Shown in pieces: positions 61,860-64,000 of a DNA stretch of 64,000 bases. The DNA is from Paragonimus westermani (lineage: Eukaryota; Platyhelminthes; Trematoda; Plagiorchiida; Troglotrematidae): the NCBI GenBank assembly GCA_008508345.1, contig QNGE01003241.1, positions 1-64,000 of the forward strand, written 5' to 3'. Every line of letters starts with the position of its first letter. Position 1 is the first letter of the stretch. The notes below the pieces were generated by a model that saw only the letters and a list, made by a program, of their open reading frames with translations, was not told the DNA's origin and ran no database searches. The position numbers and the translations under genes are program-made.

Positions 61860-62095
61860 CGGCTAGTCTTCCTCAGGAGTGTTGTAATATGATTTATGTT
61901 GTGAATGTGTGTTGTCGATAGGAGTTCAACTACAACGCTACGGAGGAAGACCGCCAGGGGTTGCTGAAACTGTATTTTTTACACCTGGTTTGTAACGTTG
62001 TGCTCTTTGTAGTCTATTGGTTAAAAACATATTAATCACGACGTCTAATTGTTTGACTTCATATGCACGACTTTTGATGCGGATATTTTACAGGA
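61860..62095. repeat. Dispersed repeat R, copy 2
   Basis: TTCCTCAGGAGTGTTG near 61871 and ATTAATCACGACGTCTAATT through GATGCGGATATTTTACA (62031-62093) match the copy at 27340-27460, with about 125 extra bases between the blocks. Confidence 0.4.
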
Positions 62096-62867
62096 GTTCA
62101 TATTCCTTCAATCACAGAAAATTAACTTTTTGTCTCTCTTGTTTCTCAGTAGTCGCTAGTATTTGTGGGATTAGGATGTAAGTTGCAGTCGATGGGTTAA
62201 GCATACATCCCATCCTACATTAGGGTAATTTTTTGCTCACTTTTCGAATGTTTCTGTTACAACTTCAGGCTGTCTGAATATTGCTGTCAATTTGCCACAC
62301 GTATTTACTTGTAATTTCGATATAACGAGGAGTCCTTCTCTTGTCTGATCGTACCAGAAAGAGGCTTAGTCTTATGCATGTGACATGTAAGATTGGTACT
62401 TTTCAACCGGGTTGAAGTCACAAACACCCAGCTGAATATGTCATGCAAATTTTTAGATAATCCAGATCTGACCTGTTACAAACTTTGTGGTTAGGTCATG
62501 TATGTCGTAAGGTGGGTCAATGATTCACACACTTGCCTCCAAAATACTAAAATTAGCGCTTCACTTCTGATCTGTATACCGATGTATACTGCTGATGAAC
62601 ATTGACCAACTGAGCTTTATGTTGACCGCTAATTTTTGAATTGGACTACATGGACTGAGGTTAGGCGTGAATGGCGTCCTGCTCATCGAAATTCACATTG
62701 ATGATCACACAACAATGTCTAGTGATTTACATATTGATCCATTCGTACAGAACGGGACTTTATGGTCATTAGCAATTCTTAAGTCAGTATGCTTGTGACG
62801 TTCATCGTGAAATCACAATAATATCAGTTTAGTTTCTAGCATTCTTGACAGTGTACGGCAATTGGAT
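62096..62867. other. No recognised gene
   Basis: Nothing seen. Confidence 0.35.
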
Positions 62868-62960
62868 AGGGTTAGTGATGAGTAGTCGGGGATTTGGTTT
62901 ATTTTCAATTTGACCATCACTCACATTTGATNTGTGAGTGATGGTCAAATTGAAAATTGG
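62868..62960 (+). repeat. Terminal arms of a fold-back hammerhead element closed on an N
   Basis: Perfect 25-bp inverted arms at 62901-62925 and 62933-62957 flank N62932. The outer sequence GAGTAGTCGGGGATTTGGTT is the complement of the element end seen at 16684-16712. The element interior, including any ribozyme, is missing, so the N probably hides a collapsed or unassembled hairpin. Confidence 0.7.
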
Positions 62961-63339
62961 ATAAGGCTCAATTCGCAAATGATTCAGTCTATCATCCTAT
63001 ACTGTGTTCCAAAGTGTGATACGCACAAGTCAAATTATTGATCTCTTCACATTTTATAAGACAAGAGAGAAACTAAAGAAATGTGATCAGAAAACAGCAG
63101 TTTAAACCAGTTTTGGAAAGCAGACAAATACTATCAAATTTCAATGGAGCATGAAAAAAGTCATACGCTGATATAAGCTAACATCTCCGTAACTCACCGT
63201 AGTCGTTAAGTTGAAACGTGTAGGTTTTAGAAACTGGTTTGCTAATTACACTACGTTCTAAAGTAGTGTCCGTAGAACCACTAAACGTCTAAATATCAGA
63301 AAGACATGCATGGCTTCGGACAAAATACAGTGATGTAAT
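62961..63339. other. Spacer, nothing seen
   Basis: No motif recognised. Confidence 0.35.
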
Positions 63340-63600
63340 TCATGGGTGTGTTAGTGGAGTGTTGGGTGGAATCCGATGGATGCCGACCTAGTGGCCCACA
63401 CTGCGTAATCCACGGAGTACTGTTGCTGTGTTTTGTTAACTGGCGCGCGCGAGACCCAAATACGCTGTGTTCGCATGTGGGGACGGTCGCGTGGTCCTGT
63501 CAGCCCCGGAGGACACATTGGGTTGAGTCACGTGTCGTAGGCTAATGTCCGAGATGAGATTGGTCGTGTGTTACCGTTTGCGTGCGTGCGTGTGCGTGAT
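63340..63600. other. GC-rich, CpG-rich stretch of unknown nature
   Basis: Visibly richer in G, C and CG dinucleotides than the preceding kilobases. It includes GGCGCGCGCGAG near 63444 and a GTGCGTGCGTG run near 63579-63597. It lies directly before LINE copy H and may belong to it. A 67-codon frame here has no known motif. Confidence 0.35.
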
Positions 63601-63629
63601 TGGATTCAGGCTAATCCGAATCGGATGCC

Positions 63630-64000
63630 GCCAACCGTGATTGGAAGAACCACAGCCTGAAGCCGAGCACTAAGCTGTGTCTACCGCTCAATAATGCTGC
63701 CTGTACTGCCGTACGACAGTGAAACATGGAAACTGTGTAGGCGAAACGTGAACTATCTGAGCCGCTTCCATGTAAAATGTCTGAGGCGCATCTGGGGTAT
63801 TCGGTGGTCGGACATGGCTCCGAACATTGAGGCACTGCTGCGAGCGGACACGGGCGAGATGGAAGTTATACGGATGCTGAATTTGTTTCGTTGGCTAGGT
63901 CACGTTCGACGAGTTGGCGATGACCGTAGTCCGAAGCAGCTGCCGTATGGGCAAGTGAAATCAGGTAGTCAAAATCCTGGTGGTCAAAAGTGGAGATACC
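63630..64000 (+). mobile_element. LINE copy H, C-terminal part, runs off right edge
   Basis: WKNHSLKPSTKL (one frame) then VYRSIMLPVLPYDSETW, FHVKCLRRIWGIRWSD, LNLFRWLGHVRRV and KQLPYGQ, NPGGQKWRY in a second frame that is open from 63661 to the window end. The order and the KDLLYGE---G-R--GRP-LRYKD style ending match a widespread non-LTR family whose C-terminus differs from that of copies A to G (no MTWRRGMK or NRSQWR blocks). One frameshift near 63675 suggests it is dead. The RT core should lie further left but is not visible. Confidence 0.75.

Noticed and set aside
63342..63545. 67-codon GC-rich plus-strand frame as a gene
   Set aside because: No motif; open frames are expected in GC-rich sequence with few stop codons.
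1..64000. CRISPR array, rRNA, operons or prokaryotic signals
   Set aside because: No regularly spaced repeats or rRNA motifs were seen, and the spliced gene and retrotransposons mark this as animal nuclear DNA.

Overview
The window reads as repeat-rich, gene-poor nuclear DNA of a parasitic flatworm, most likely a digenean trematode. This rests on one well-supported host gene, a three-exon tegument-allergen-like (EF-hand plus dynein-light-chain) protein of the kind known from flukes, and on the repeats. These are RTE-like and CR1-like non-LTR retrotransposons, a Penelope-like element, a Ty3/Gypsy remnant, a tRNA-like SINE family, and a family of short elements carrying hammerhead ribozymes with the minimal stem III known from schistosome and Penelope-like elements. 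Species cannot be fixed from sequence reading alone; base composition looks less AT-rich than schistosomes (impression, not computed).

Layout. 0-4.7 kb: four decayed RTE-like fragments in alternating orientation. 5.4 kb: a dead hammerhead element. 8.1-9.3 kb: a frameshifted Penelope-like RT with GIY-YIG remnant. 10.5-11.6 kb: an RTE fragment whose last 745 bp recur, about 99% identical and inverted, at 30.6-31.4 kb. 14.2-14.5 kb: a GC-rich two-unit tandem repeat. 15.9-19.5 kb: SINE copies and a fold-back hammerhead element. 29.5-31.4 kb: the longest RTE copy, minus strand. 33.8-35.3 kb: a 5'-truncated CR1 with an open RT frame. 36.8-37.2 kb: another RTE tail. 39.7-40.25 and 51.87-52.37 kb: two nearly identical hammerhead-bearing fold-back elements in direct orientation, both with an intact ribozyme core. 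52.86-53.65 kb: a nested inverted SINE cluster. 54.6-56.4 kb: the tegument gene. 59.9-61.4 kb: a Ty3/Gypsy remnant, minus strand. 62.9 kb: the two ends of another fold-back element closed on one N. 63.6 kb to the end: the C-terminal part of a different LINE family.

The repeats do not form a pathway with the host gene. The most notable item is the hammerhead fold-back family. Full-length copies look like inverted dimers, with one ribozyme facing each way, and the sense ribozyme keeps its catalytic core in two of four copies. Most of the rest, including long stretches between 17-29 kb and 41-51 kb, shows no coding signal I can recognise. All similarities were judged by eye from remembered family motifs; no search was run.
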